From contig NZ_VIDQ01000009.1 in NCBI RefSeq assembly GCF_009760915.1, positions 62,001 to 126,000 on the forward strand: DNA of 64,000 nt, written 5' to 3'. This DNA is from Azohydromonas aeria. Lineage in GTDB: Bacteria; Pseudomonadota; Gammaproteobacteria; Burkholderiales; Burkholderiaceae_C. Both the position numbers and the translations under genes were made by a program. This document shows positions 29,566 through 39,600 of the stretch, in pieces. How positions within the stretch are numbered: the stretch's first letter is position 1; every line of letters starts with the position of its first letter. The notes under the pieces were generated by a model, which was not told the origin of the DNA, ran no database searches, and saw only the letters and a program-made list of their open reading frames with translations.

Positions 29566-32075
29566 GGCCCGGCCCCGAGCAGCGCCGGCCCGTGCAGCAG
29601 CGCCAGCGACAGCGCGCCCACGCCGCAGCCGTAGCCGATCCACTGCGCGGCCACGCGCAGCTCCAGGCTGCGCGCGGCCGTGAGCCGCCCCGTGGCCAGC
29701 CGGGCGGCGGCGTAGGCCAGCATCGCCAGCGCGATCGCCGCATGGACCACCGCGAACCACAGCACCATCGCGCTGACGGCCGCCCAGGCGTGCGTGTCGG
29801 GCGGGGGCTGGCGCAGCAGCAGCCCCGCCGCCAGCACCGCGCCGCCCGCGAGCAGCCCGGCGCCCGTGCCCAGCAGCCACCACGCCGCGCGCCGGGCCTC
29901 GCCACGGCGGTTGGCCGCGGCGGCGCGTGCGACGGCCAGGGCGGCCACGGCGAAGGACGCCACGCCCGCCACCAGGTCCGCCACCCGCGCGTCGAAGACC
30001 TGCGCCGGCGCCGCGCCGGGCGTGACCACGCGCAGGTAGGCCAGCCCGAACAGCAGCGAGCCGAACAGCGCCGCATCGGCCACCAGCGTGAACACGCTGC
30101 CCCACCAGCCCGGCGCCTCGGCCGCCTCGCGGTGCGGCGGCACGCACACGCCGCAGCCGATGTCCACGGGGCCGGTGTCGGCGTCGTTGTCCCGGCTCCT
30201 GTCCAGGGCCCAGGCCCAGCGCCAGGCCAGCACCACCAGCACGGCCACGCACAGCGGCGCGGCCCAGTACAGCTTGAACAGCAGCGACAGGAAGAACAGC
30301 CCCGTCACCGCCGCCGTGACGATGGGCAGCGCCGTGTTGCCTGGCAGCAGCACCAGCTGCTCGACGCGGCCGCTGGCCATCTCCACGCCCAGCGTCTCGC
30401 GCAGCCGGCCGCGCGCGCGGCCCAGGAAGCCCTGGCCCTGTGCCAGCGTCAGCGGCAGCGCGCCGTCGTGCGCCAGCGGCTCGCGATGGTTCACCTGCGG
30501 CAGGCTGGCGAAGTTGTAGCTGGGCGCCGGCGTGGGCATGGCCCACTCCAGCGTGGTGGCGTCCCACGGATCGCGGCGCGCGCGCCGGCCCAGCGCCAGC
30601 GTCAGCACCACGTCGATGGCGAACAGCGCGAAGCCGAAGGCCATCACGAAGCTGCCCACCGAGGACAGCAGGTTCAGCCCCGTCCAGCCCGCGTCCGCCG
30701 GATACGTCTCCACCCGGCGCGGCATGCCCAGCAGCCCGGTGAGGTGCATGAGGAAGAAGGTGGCGTTGAAGCCGATGAAGATGAGCCAGAACGCCGCCTT
30801 GCCCAGCCCGTAGGCGCTGCGGTTGCCGGTGAAGTGCGGCAGCCAGTAGTAGGCGCCGGCCAGCAGCGGGAACACGAAGCCGCCGACCAGCACGTAGTGC
30901 AGGTGCGCGGTGACGAAGTGGCTGTCGTGCGCCTGCCAGTCGAAGGGCACCACCGCCAGCATCACGCCGGTGAGCCCGCCCAGCACGAAGACGACGAAGA
31001 AGCCGACCAGGTAGAGCATGGGCAGCTGCATGCGCGGGCAGCCCGCCCACAGCGTGCCCAGCCAGGCGAAGACCTGCACCGCCGTGGGCACGGCCACCAG
31101 CAGCGAGGCCGCGGAGAAGAAGCCCAGCGCCATGTGCGGTATGCCGACCGTGAACATGTGGTGCACCCACAGCCCGAAGCTCAGGAAAGCCAGCGTCAGC
31201 ACCGCGGCCACGACCCAGGCATAGCCCATGAGCGGCACGCGCGCCATGACCGGCAGCACCGTCGAGACGATGCCCGCCGCGGGCAGGAAGATGATGTAGA
31301 CCTCCGGGTGCCCGAACAGCCAGAACAGGTGCTGCCACAGCAGCGGGTCGCCGCCGCGCAGCGGGTCGAAGAAGGGCCAGCCGAAGGCGCGCTCGACCTC
31401 CAGCAGCACCGAGCCCAGGATCAGCGGCGGGAAGCCCACCAGCATCATCAGCGCCGTGGCGAGCAGGTACCACGCCATCACCGGCAGCCGCGCCAGCGAC
31501 ATGCCCGGCGAGCGCACCTTGAGGATCGACACCGCGATCTCCACCGCCGCGCACACCGCCGACACCTCCACGAAGGTCACGCCCAGCAGCCACACGTCGG
31601 CATTGATGCCCGGCGCGTAGGTGCGCGAGGACAGCGGCGTGTACATGAACCAGCCGCTGGCCGGCGCCACGCCGGCCAGCAGCGACAGCACCAGCAGCGT
31701 GCCGCCGAACAGGTAGCACCACCAGCCGTAGGCCGACAGCCGCGGGAAGGCCATGTCCCGCGCGCCCAGCAGCTTGGGCAGCAGGTACAGCGCGAAGCCC
31801 TCGAACATCGGGATCGCGAACAGGAACATCATCAGCGTGCCGTGCATCGTGAACAGTTGCGCATACACCGGTGCCGTCACGAAGGCGCTGCCGGGCGTGG
31901 CCAGCTGCGCGCGCATGAGCATCGCCAGCAGCCCGCCGATGGCGAAGAACACGAAGGACGCGACGATGAAGCGGCGCCCGATGTCGGAGTGGTTGACCGA
32001 CACCAGCCAGCCGCGCCACCCCGGCGGCACGTTCCAGGCCGCGTCGAGCGCGCGGTGCAGCCGCAGCGCCCTCAT
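29562..32075 (-). CDS. Cytochrome c oxidase subunit I fused to subunit III (837 aa)
   Basis: The N-terminal 540 or so residues are heme-copper oxidase subunit I. The heme a ligand lies in FTMHGTLMMF, the cross-linked His-Tyr and gating Glu in GHPEVYI (A1-type), the CuB pair in GLWVHHMFTVG, and the last heme ligands in TAHLHYVLVGG. A linker follows, then a subunit III-like domain of about 190 residues with WWGSVFTLVADAALFGSLLFGLAYL. Such I-III fusions are known in caa3/SoxM-type enzymes. The ATG at 32075 overlaps the coxII stop. It is distinct from the unfused oxidase at 44.7 kb. Confidence 0.92.
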   Translation of the reverse strand: MRALRLHRALDAAWNVPPGWRGWLVSVNHSDIGRRFIVASFVFFAIGGLLAMLMRAQLATPGSAFVTAPVYAQLFTMHGTLMMFLFAIPMFEGFALYLLPKLLGARDMAFPRLSAYGWWCYLFGGTLLVLSLLAGVAPASGWFMYTPLSSRTYAPGINADVWLLGVTFVEVSAVCAAVEIAVSILKVRSPGMSLARLPVMAWYLLATALMMLVGFPPLILGSVLLEVERAFGWPFFDPLRGGDPLLWQHLFWLFGHPEVYIIFLPAAGIVSTVLPVMARVPLMGYAWVVAAVLTLAFLSFGLWVHHMFTVGIPHMALGFFSAASLLVAVPTAVQVFAWLGTLWAGCPRMQLPMLYLVGFFVVFVLGGLTGVMLAVVPFDWQAHDSHFVTAHLHYVLVGGFVFPLLAGAYYWLPHFTGNRSAYGLGKAAFWLIFIGFNATFFLMHLTGLLGMPRRVETYPADAGWTGLNLLSSVGSFVMAFGFALFAIDVVLTLALGRRARRDPWDATTLEWAMPTPAPSYNFASLPQVNHREPLAHDGALPLTLAQGQGFLGRARGRLRETLGVEMASGRVEQLVLLPGNTALPIVTAAVTGLFFLSLLFKLYWAAPLCVAVLVVLAWRWAWALDRSRDNDADTGPVDIGCGVCVPPHREAAEAPGWWGSVFTLVADAALFGSLLFGLAYLRVVTPGAAPAQVFDARVADLVAGVASFAVAALAVARAAAANRRGEARRAAWWLLGTGAGLLAGGAVLAAGLLLRQPPPDTHAWAAVSAMVLWFAVVHAAIALAMLAYAAARLATGRLTAARSLELRVAAQWIGYGCGVGALSLALLHGPALLGAGP

Positions 32076-32770
32076 GGCGTGGCCCCTTGCAGGAACGCGG
32101 CCCAGCCCGCCGCGTCGTGCACCACGACGCGCACGCGCATGCGGGCATGGCCGCTGCCGCAGAACTCGGCGCACTGGCCGGGGTAGACGCCGGGCTCGGC
32201 GGCCTCGATGCGCAGCGTGTTGACGCGCCCCGGGATGGCGTCGAGCTTGCCCGCCAGCCGCGGCACCCAGAAGCTGTGGATCACGTCGGCGCTGCTCAGG
32301 CGCAGGTCCACCGGCCGCCCGGCCGGGATGTCGAGCGTGCCCACGCGCTCGATCGTGCCGCCCGGGCCTTGCTGGCTGAAGGTCCAGGCCCACTGCGCCG
32401 CCCGGGCCTGCACCGTCACCACGTCCGCGCCGGGCCGCGGCAGCAGCCGCTCGCCCGTCGCCAGTGCGAAGGCCAGCAGCGCGCTCAGCACCAGCGCCGG
32501 CAGCACCAGCCCGCCCCCGACCAGCCAGGGCCCGGGCCGCATGGTTGCGGCCGCGCCGGCGCGCCGGCGCAGGAAGGCCGCGGCCAGCAGCGCCATCGTC
32601 AGCGTGAACAGCGCCGCGGCGCCGATGAGCATGGCCCACCACAGCCCGGCAATCGCCTGCGCCGCCGGACCGGCCGGCGCCAGCGCGGATTGCTCGCCGG
32701 CGCAGCCGCCGAGCAGCGCGGCCGCGGCGGCCCAGGCCGGGAACGGGCGTTGCCGCCGCGCAGGTTCCAC
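32072..32770 (-). CDS. Cytochrome c oxidase subunit II, lipoprotein type, no heme c (232 aa)
   Basis: A lipobox (ALLGGC, Cys23) follows a basic N-terminus, then two membrane helices and a cupredoxin domain with a complete CuA site (His165, Cys200, Glu202, Cys204, His208, Met211 in GQCAEFCGSGHARM). No CxxCH is present, so unlike the subunit II at 43.6 kb it accepts electrons from a separate cytochrome c. The start is the GTG at 32770; there is no good ribosome binding site and the 5' end lies 21 bp from the divergent DUF2231 start, so it is uncertain. Confidence 0.87.
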   Translation of the reverse strand: MEPARRQRPFPAWAAAAALLGGCAGEQSALAPAGPAAQAIAGLWWAMLIGAAALFTLTMALLAAAFLRRRAGAAATMRPGPWLVGGGLVLPALVLSALLAFALATGERLLPRPGADVVTVQARAAQWAWTFSQQGPGGTIERVGTLDIPAGRPVDLRLSSADVIHSFWVPRLAGKLDAIPGRVNTLRIEAAEPGVYPGQCAEFCGSGHARMRVRVVVHDAAGWAAFLQGATP

Positions 32771-32791
32771 CCCACGCCACGCCGAACCGCC

Positions 32792-33346
32792 ATGCCCGAC
32801 GCCGACACCCCCGCCCCGACCGACGCCGCGCCCGCGCCCGCGCCCGCGCCCGGCACCCTCGTCGATCCGATCAGCGCCAAGCCGCATTTCCACCGCACCG
32901 AGTCGCGCATCGCCATCGCGGGCCACCCGATCCACGCCATGCTGGTGTCGTTCCCGATCGCGATGACGGTGTGCACGCTCGGCGCCGACGTCTTCTACTG
33001 GTGGACGGGCGACGCCTTCTGGGCCCGCGCGGCGCTGTGGGGCAGCGGCATGGCCTTCCTGTTCGGCGTGGCCGCGGGGCTGTCGGGCACGGTGGAGTTG
33101 CTGTTCGTGCGCGGCATCCGCGTGCGCGCCGAGAGCTGGACCCATTTCGTCATCGCCGTGATGTTGCTGTCGCTGCTGGGCGCCAACTGGGGCTGGCGGC
33201 TGCAGGGACCGGTGGAGGCCGTGCTGCCGCACGGGCTGCTGCTGTCGCTGCTGGCGGTGGCCTTCACGGCCTTCACCGGCTGGCATGGGGGCAAGCTGGT
33301 GTTCCACTATCAGATCGGGGTTTCGTCCACCGGCAGCGGGCGGTAG
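32792..33346 (+). CDS. DUF2231 membrane protein (184 aa)
   Basis: After an Ala/Pro-rich N-terminus the DUF2231 core is HFHRTESRIAIAGHPIHAMLVSFPIAMTVCTLGADVFYWWTG, with HPIH conserved in this family, and four predicted helices. The function is unknown. The ATG at 32792 lies just upstream of the divergent coxII, and the 3' end overlaps the CopD-like gene by 37 bp in convergent orientation. Confidence 0.83.
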   Translation: MPDADTPAPTDAAPAPAPAPGTLVDPISAKPHFHRTESRIAIAGHPIHAMLVSFPIAMTVCTLGADVFYWWTGDAFWARAALWGSGMAFLFGVAAGLSGTVELLFVRGIRVRAESWTHFVIAVMLLSLLGANWGWRLQGPVEAVLPHGLLLSLLAVAFTAFTGWHGGKLVFHYQIGVSSTGSGR

Positions 33347-33807
33347 CGCGGCGACTGCAGCGCCTCGGGCAGCGCGTCGCCGGGCAGCGCCGGCTTGGCC
33401 AGCACCAGCAGCAGCGCCACCGCCATGGCCGGCAGCGCCAGCGCCAGCACCAGCCACGCGGCGGGCGGGGCGTGCTGCCCGGTGGTCTCGCCGATCTTGC
33501 TCACCGCCAGCCCCAGCCAGGCGTGCACGCACACCAGCAGCCCCACGGCGGCCAGCTTGAGGAAGAACCAGGGCTCGAACACCCCGCGCGCGAAGGCCAG
33601 CCCTGTGCCGGCGGCGATGGCCACCACCGCCGCCGGCGTGGCCAGCCGGGTGTAGCTGTAGTGGGTGAGCCGGCGCAGCCGCCCGTAGTCGAGCTGCGAG
33701 TGGCGCGGATGGTGCGCCTGCAGCATCAGCGCCAGCCCCACCAGCCCCGCGCACCACAGGATCAGCGCCGCGATGTGCAGCGTCTTGAGGGCGACGATCA
33801 GTCCCAC
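33310..33807 (-). CDS. CopD/HemJ-like membrane protein (165 aa)
   Basis: Four hydrophobic segments and the motif LKTLHIAALILWCAGLVGLALM place it in the CopD/HemJ (UPF0093) superfamily; a second conserved part is PWFFLKLAAVGLLVCVHAWLGLAVSKI. Relatives include protoporphyrinogen oxidase HemJ and copper-related CopD; both would suit a heme-copper oxidase neighbour, but the sequence does not decide. The GTG at 33807 has a strong GGGAGG seven bases upstream. Confidence 0.75.
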   Translation of the reverse strand: MGLIVALKTLHIAALILWCAGLVGLALMLQAHHPRHSQLDYGRLRRLTHYSYTRLATPAAVVAIAAGTGLAFARGVFEPWFFLKLAAVGLLVCVHAWLGLAVSKIGETTGQHAPPAAWLVLALALPAMAVALLLVLAKPALPGDALPEALQSPRYRPLPVDETPI

Positions 33808-33881
33808 GCGTTTACCTCCCGGGGCGCGCCGACGGGCGCTCCGCGGTGTCCGGTGGCGCGCGGGCCGGATCGCGGCATGCC

Positions 33882-34424
33882 TCAACGCTCCTGAGGGGCC
33901 GAGGTGGCCGAAGCCGCGTGCGGCGGCCGCCACAGCAGCCACACCAGGGCGAAGCCCAGCGCCGCAGCGCACACGGCCATGACGGCCAGGCCCAGCAGCA
34001 GCGGCGCGCCCGCGGTCTGGACCGCCTGCCAGGCCGCGGCCAGCATGCCGTCGGCCGCCATGGCCGCCTCGGCCTGGGACTCCAGCAGGTCCGCCTCGGC
34101 TTCGGCGCCGCCGTTGGTCCGGCCCAGCAGCGCGCTGCCGATGCGGTGGGCCAGCCAGTACAGCGGCGCGAACGTGAGCGGGTTCGTGATCAGCGTCGCC
34201 CCCGCGGCCACCGCCACGTGGCAGCGCAGCCAGGCCGCGCACGCCACCGCGAACACGATCTGGGCCACCGGCACCATCAGCCCGAAGAACAGCCCGACGG
34301 CAACGGCACGCGCCACGCTGGCGCGGTCCACGCGCCACAGCCGGTCGTCCTTGAGGTGGTGCGACAGCGGGGCCAGCCAGCGCTGGCGCACGAGCTGCTC
34401 GCGGCGCGGCAACCAGCGCTTCAT
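33882..34424 (-). CDS. DUF2062 membrane protein, copy 2 (180 aa)
   Basis: It is a paralogue of the gene at 23800-24333, sharing the N-terminal MKRWLPRREQLVRQRWLAPLSHHLKDDRLWRVDRASVARAVAVGLFFGLMVPVAQI pattern and the TLITNPLTFAPLYWLAHRIGSALLG core. The C-terminus has one more hydrophobic helix. Function unknown. It probably forms an operon with the helical protein gene just upstream on the same strand. Confidence 0.83.
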   Translation of the reverse strand: MKRWLPRREQLVRQRWLAPLSHHLKDDRLWRVDRASVARAVAVGLFFGLMVPVAQIVFAVACAAWLRCHVAVAAGATLITNPLTFAPLYWLAHRIGSALLGRTNGGAEAEADLLESQAEAAMAADGMLAAAWQAVQTAGAPLLLGLAVMAVCAAALGFALVWLLWRPPHAASATSAPQER

Positions 34425-34444
34425 CGCCGTGGCGGGCCCCGGGC

Positions 34445-34993
34445 TCAGCGCCGGCCGTCCCGGCGCGCCTGGGAGCGCCGGCCCTGCGAGGCCACGTGCG
34501 CCTGGATGCGGTCGAGGCCGCCGCTGCGCAGCTTCGTGGCCTGGCGCGCGGCATCGCGGCCACCGTCGCCCTGGGCCTGCTGGCGCCCGCCGCGCGCCTG
34601 CCGCGGGGCGGCGGCGCGGGGGGCGTCCGGTTGCGCCGGCGGGCGCTGCTGCGCCACGGCCGCGCGGCGTGCCTCGCGCTCCTGCGCCGCCTCCACGCGC
34701 GCGACCCGGTCCTCGAAGCGCTGCAGCGCCTCGGACAGGGCCTGCACCTTGTGCGCCGTGCGCAGGTTGTCCACGCCACGCGCGCCGTCCTTGTGGCCGC
34801 TGCGCTGCTGCGAGGCCAGGCGCTGCCTGCGCAGCAGGTCCTGGGACTTGTCGCGCAGCGTGCGGGTGCGCTGCACCGCGCTTCGCAGCTGCCTGGCATC
34901 GAGCTGCGGCAGCCGGTCGGACAGGCTGGCCTTGAACAGTTCCATCTCGGCAGCGCTGAGCAGCCTTGCCGCCTGGATGCGGTTGAACGCCAT
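34445..34993 (-). CDS. Helical, basic hypothetical protein (182 aa)
   Basis: The protein begins MAFNRIQAARLLSAAEMELFKASLSDRLPQL, followed by LRSAVQRTRTLRDKSQDLLRRQRLASQQRSG and a coiled-coil-like EALQRFEDRVARVEAAQEREARRAA, then a low-complexity Arg/Gln/Ala tail. Proteins with this N-terminus recur in Burkholderiales genomes as uncharacterised proteins. The ATG at 34993 has AAGGGAAA upstream and is preferred over 35026. The basic tail suggests nucleic-acid contact, but no function can be assigned. Confidence 0.65.
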   Translation of the reverse strand: MAFNRIQAARLLSAAEMELFKASLSDRLPQLDARQLRSAVQRTRTLRDKSQDLLRRQRLASQQRSGHKDGARGVDNLRTAHKVQALSEALQRFEDRVARVEAAQEREARRAAVAQQRPPAQPDAPRAAAPRQARGGRQQAQGDGGRDAARQATKLRSGGLDRIQAHVASQGRRSQARRDGRR

Positions 34994-35149
34994 GGCTTTC
35001 CCTTTCATGCGTTGGATGCGACCCATACGAGTCCGCCGCGGACACCCAAAGTTCCCGGCTGGCCCCGGCCTTACGTTTGGACAACTCCGGCCGCGAACGC
35101 GCCGCGCGGCGCGCGATGCACGGGGGCCCGGCCCGGCTGGCGCGGGCCC

Positions 35150-36622
35150 TCACGGCGCGGCCTCCGCCGGGACCGTGCCGGTGCCCGCGCCCAGCGCGGC
35201 GTGCAGGTCTGCCACGGCACGCGCCGCGTCGGCGCGGGCGCCGGCCAGCGCCTCGCGGTTGGCGATCAGGCTGCGCTGCGCGTCCAGCACGTCCAGCAGC
35301 GTGGTGAGCCCTTCGCGGTACAGCACCCGGGCCTGCACGAAGGCCTGCTCACTGGCCTGCACCGCCTGCGCCGAGGCCGCCTCGGCCAGCCGCGCGCCTT
35401 CCAGGGCCGCCAGCGCCGTCTCGGCCTCGCCCAGCGCCGCCAGCACCGTCTGCCGGTACGCCAGCAGCGCCTCCTGCGCGCGGGCGCGCGCCGCGTCCAC
35501 CAGCGCCCGCCGCCCGCCCGCGTCGAACAGCGGCACCCGCAGCGTGACCGACAGCCCGGCCACCACGGCGCGCGCCGCGCCGCTGCCCAGCCCGGCGGCG
35601 CTGGCGCTGAGCGTGCCCGGCAGCGACAGCTGGGGCCGCAGCTGCGCCTCGGCCACGCCGATCTCGGCGCTGGCGCGCGCCAGGTTCGCCTCGGCCGCGG
35701 CCAGGTCCGGGCGGCAGCGCAGCCGCGCCAGCGGCACGCTGGACTGGGCGTCGCCGTCCCAGCGCGGCACGCCGGCCGCCCCGGCTGCCCCGGCCGGATC
35801 GGGCTCCTGCGCCGCCTCGCCGGCCAGAAGCGCCAGCGCCTGGCGGGCGCTTTCCTGCGCCAGCAGCAGCCGTCCCAGCCGCGCGCGCGTGGCCGCCGCC
35901 TCGGCCAGGCTGCGGTTGAGGTCCAGCGCCGAGGCCAGCCCCGCCTGCCGGCGCACGCGCACGATCTCCACGGTGCGCTCCTGCGTGCGCAGCGCTTCGT
36001 CCAGCAGCGCCTGCTCGGCGCGCGCCAGCCGCAGCGCCAGGTAGGCGCGCACCACCTCGGCCACGACCACGCGCTCCAGGTCGGCGCCCAGTGCCTGCCG
36101 GCGCCGCAGCTCGGCCCCCGCGGCCTCCACCTCGCGGGCGCGCCCGCCGAACAGGTCGGGCGACCAGGCCAGGAGCAGCGAGGCCGCGGCGCCGGTGCGC
36201 GAGTCGCCGCCGCCGGCTTCGCCGCTCCCGCTGCTCCCGCCGCCGCCGCTCCCGGCCAGCCGCTGCTGCCGGCTCAGGCCCGCCTCGCCCGACACCTCGG
36301 GCCGGCGCCCGGCCTCGGCCACGCGCAGCAGCGCCCGGGCCTCGTCGATGCGCGCCGCCGCCGCGCTGATCTCCAGGTTGCGGGCCCGGGCCTGCGCCAC
36401 CAGCGCATCCAGCGCCGGCTCGCCGAAGCCGCGCCACCACGGCACGGCGGCGGCCGGCGCCGCGCAGTCGGCCGCCGGGCCGTAGCGCGGCGGCAGCTCC
36501 GCTTCGGGCGCCCGGTAGTCCGGGCCGGCACGCCAGGCGCAGCCCGTGGCCGCCAGCGCCAGCAGCAGCGCCGGCAGCGCCCGGCCGCAACCGCACCGCG
36601 AAGGCACCGGGCCGGGCCTCAT
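35150..36622 (-). CDS. RND efflux outer membrane lipoprotein (NodT/OprM type), 490 aa
   Basis: A lipobox (ALAATGC, Cys28) and the first motif AGPDYRAPEAELPPRYG are typical of NodT-family outer-membrane factors. Two OEP repeats follow, with the second containing LRCRPDLAAAEANLARASAEIGVAEAQLRPQLSLPGTL and LFDAGGRRALVDAARARAQEALLAYRQTVLAALGEAE. A Gly/Ser-rich insertion near residue 125 may be a flexible loop. It is the last gene of the operon and its ATG overlaps the pump stop. Confidence 0.9.
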   Translation of the reverse strand: MRPGPVPSRCGCGRALPALLLALAATGCAWRAGPDYRAPEAELPPRYGPAADCAAPAAAVPWWRGFGEPALDALVAQARARNLEISAAAARIDEARALLRVAEAGRRPEVSGEAGLSRQQRLAGSGGGGSSGSGEAGGGDSRTGAAASLLLAWSPDLFGGRAREVEAAGAELRRRQALGADLERVVVAEVVRAYLALRLARAEQALLDEALRTQERTVEIVRVRRQAGLASALDLNRSLAEAAATRARLGRLLLAQESARQALALLAGEAAQEPDPAGAAGAAGVPRWDGDAQSSVPLARLRCRPDLAAAEANLARASAEIGVAEAQLRPQLSLPGTLSASAAGLGSGAARAVVAGLSVTLRVPLFDAGGRRALVDAARARAQEALLAYRQTVLAALGEAETALAALEGARLAEAASAQAVQASEQAFVQARVLYREGLTTLLDVLDAQRSLIANREALAGARADAARAVADLHAALGAGTGTVPAEAAP

Positions 36623-39600
36623 CGCGCCTCCCCGGCCGGCGCGTCCGGCCGCTCCGCGGCCTGTTGCAGCTCTTGCTGCAGCCGCTCGCCCTCGTGCGCG
36701 CGCGGGCGGCCCAGCCGCGCCAGGCCCAGGTAGAGCAGCGGCGTGAGCAGCAGCGTGAACACCGCGGCCAGCGCCAGGCCGCCGAACACCACCCAGCCGA
36801 TCGAATTGCGCGCCTCGGCCCCGGCCCCGCTGGCCAGCACCAGCGGCAGCCCGCCCAGCACGGTGGACAGCAGGGTCATCGCGATCGGGCGCAGCCGCAC
36901 CCGGGCCGCCTCCAGCACCGCGTCGCGCACCGAGGCGCCCTCGTCGCGCAGCTGGTCGGCGAACTCCACCAGCAGGATGCCGTTCTTGGCCATCAGCCCG
37001 ATCAGCATCACCAGCCCGATCTGCGAGTAGATGTTGAGGCTCACGCCCGACAGCGCCAGCGCGCCGATGCCCGCGGCGATGCCGAAGGGCACCACGCCCA
37101 TCACCACCAGCGCGCTGGGCACGTTCTCGAACTGCGCCACCAGCACCAGCAGCACCACCACCAGCGCGATCGCCACGGTGACGCCCACGCCGCGCGAGGT
37201 CTCCTCCAGCGTGGCCGCGTCGTTGAGCAGGATCAGGTCGGTGCCGGGCGGCAGCACCTGCGCCGCCAGCGCGCGCAGGTCGTCCACCGCCGCCTGCAGC
37301 GCGTAGCCGCTGTCCAGGTCGGCCTGCAGCTCGATGGCGCGGCGCTGCGCGTGGCGATCCAGCTCGGCGGCCACGCCTTCCTCGCGCAGCGTGGCCAGGT
37401 TGGACAGCGGCACCAGCGCATCGCCGGCGCCGCGCACGCTCAGGTGCTGCAGGTCCGGCGGGCCGCGCACCGCGCCGGGCCGCGCCTCCAGCAGCAGCGG
37501 CACCACCTCGTCGTCGATGTTGAGGTCCACCAGCTCCTCGCCGTCCACCATCGCGCGCAGCGTCAGCGCCAGGTCGTCCAGCGACACGCCCAGCTCCGCG
37601 GCGCGGCGCCGGTCGATCTGCACCGACAGCTGCGGCTGCGTGGGCTGGTACGAGATCTCGACGTTGGACAGCCCCGGCAGCCCGCTCTCGATGCGCTGGG
37701 CGAAGGTCCGCGCCACCTCGTACAGCCGCGCGTAGTCCTCGCCCGTGATCGCCACCGTGATGCCGCCGCGCCCGCTGCCCACGTTCAGGCTGGAGCTGCC
37801 GTAGACGCTGACGGTGACGCCGGCGATGCGCGACATCGGTCCGCGCAGCGCGTCGATGATCTCGCCCTGCGAGCGCTCGCGCGCGTCCCAGTCGGCCAGC
37901 GGCGCGGAGATCCAGGCGCGGTTCGGGTCCCAGCGGCCGACGATGGTCAGCAGCGACTCGATCTCGCCGCTGTCGCGCAGCGGCTGCAGCACCGCCTCCA
38001 TGCGGTCCACCTGGCGCTGCACGTAGTCCAGCCCGACGCCATCCGGGCCCGTGGCCGAGATCTGGATCAGCCCCCGGTCCTCCGGCGGCACCAGCTCGCG
38101 GTCGAGCGTGGTGAACAGCGCCGCGGCCGCGCCCGCGGCGGCCAGTGCCGCCAGCAGCGTGAGCCAGGGCCGGCGCAGCACCCGCTCCAGCAGCCGCGCG
38201 TAGCCGCCTGCCGCCCGGCCGCCCACGCGCGCCAGCCGCGCCTGCAGCCCGCGCGGCTCGGCGACTTCGGGCAGCAGCCGCGAGCCCAGTGCCGGGCCCA
38301 GCGACAGCGCCACGAAGGACGACAGCGCCACCGCGATGGCCAGCACGAAGCCGAACTCGCGGAACAGCCGCCCGGCCGTGCCGGGCAGGAAGGCGATGGG
38401 CACGAAGACCGCGATCAGCACCGCGGTGGTCGCCAGCACCGCGAAGAACACCTGCCGCGTGCCCAGCACGGCCGCCGCGCGCGGACCCAGCCCCTGCGCG
38501 CGGCGGCGCTGGATGTTCTCCAGCACCACGATCGCGTCGTCCACCACCAGCCCGGTGGCCAGCACCAGCGCCAGCAGCGTCACCAGGTTGATGGAGAAGC
38601 CCACGGCCCAGATCGCCGCCACGGTGCCCACCAGCGCCACCGGGATGGTCGCGGCGGGCACCAGCGTCGCGCGCCAGGAGCCCAGGAACAGCCGGATCGT
38701 GAGCACCACGATCGCCACCGACAGCGCCAGGCTGACGAGCACCTCGCGCACCGAGCTGCGGATGAACACCGCGTCGTCCGAGGTCACCTCCACGCGCAGC
38801 TCCGGGAAGCGCTGGTTGACCCGGCGCACCGACTCGTGCACGCCTTCGGAGATGCGGATGGTGTTGGACTGCGCCTGGCGCACGATGCCCAGGCCGGCCA
38901 CCGGGCGGCCGTCGAGGCGGACGTAGGAGGTGGCGTCCTGCGGGCCGAACACGGCCTGCGCCACGTCGCCCACGCGCACGTCGCCCTGCGGCGTGCTGCG
39001 CACCAGCACCTGCTCCACCGCCTCGGGCGAGACCGCGCGCGACTGGGCGCGCACGATCAGCTCCTGGTCGCGCGAGCGCAGGCTGCCGGACGGGGCGTCG
39101 AAGGGCGCGTTGCGCAGCGCCTCGGCCACGTCGGCCACCGCCAGGCCGTGGCTGGCCAGCCGCAGCGGGTCGATCATCACGCGCAGCTGGCGCGGCCGCG
39201 CGCCGAAGAGCTGCACGTCGGCCACGCCGTCGATGGAGATGAACTCCGGCACCACGTCCTGCTCCAGCCGCCGCGCCAGCGCCTGCTCGTCGAGCTGTTC
39301 GCTCCACGCCGCCAGCCGCACCACCGGCGTGGCGTCGTCGTCGGCCTTGACGACCGTGAGCTGCTCGATGCGGTCGGGCAGCTGGCGCTGCACGCGGCTG
39401 ACGGCCTCGCGCACGTCGGCCGCGGCGGTGTCGAGGTCGGTGCCGGGCGAGAACTCGATGCGCACCCGGCCGGTGTTCTCCTCGCTGCTGGAGGCGATGC
39501 GCTGCACGCCCGAGACGCGCGCCACCGCGCCCTCGATGACGCTGGTGACCTCGGCGTCGATGGTCTGCGGCGAGGCGCCCGGGTACTGCGCCGTCACCGA

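Noticed and set aside
35316-35330. GTACAGCACCC in the RND outer-membrane gene, equal to one arm of the parB palindrome
   Set aside because: Only one arm is present and the other side shows no dyad, so it is probably a chance match in coding DNA.
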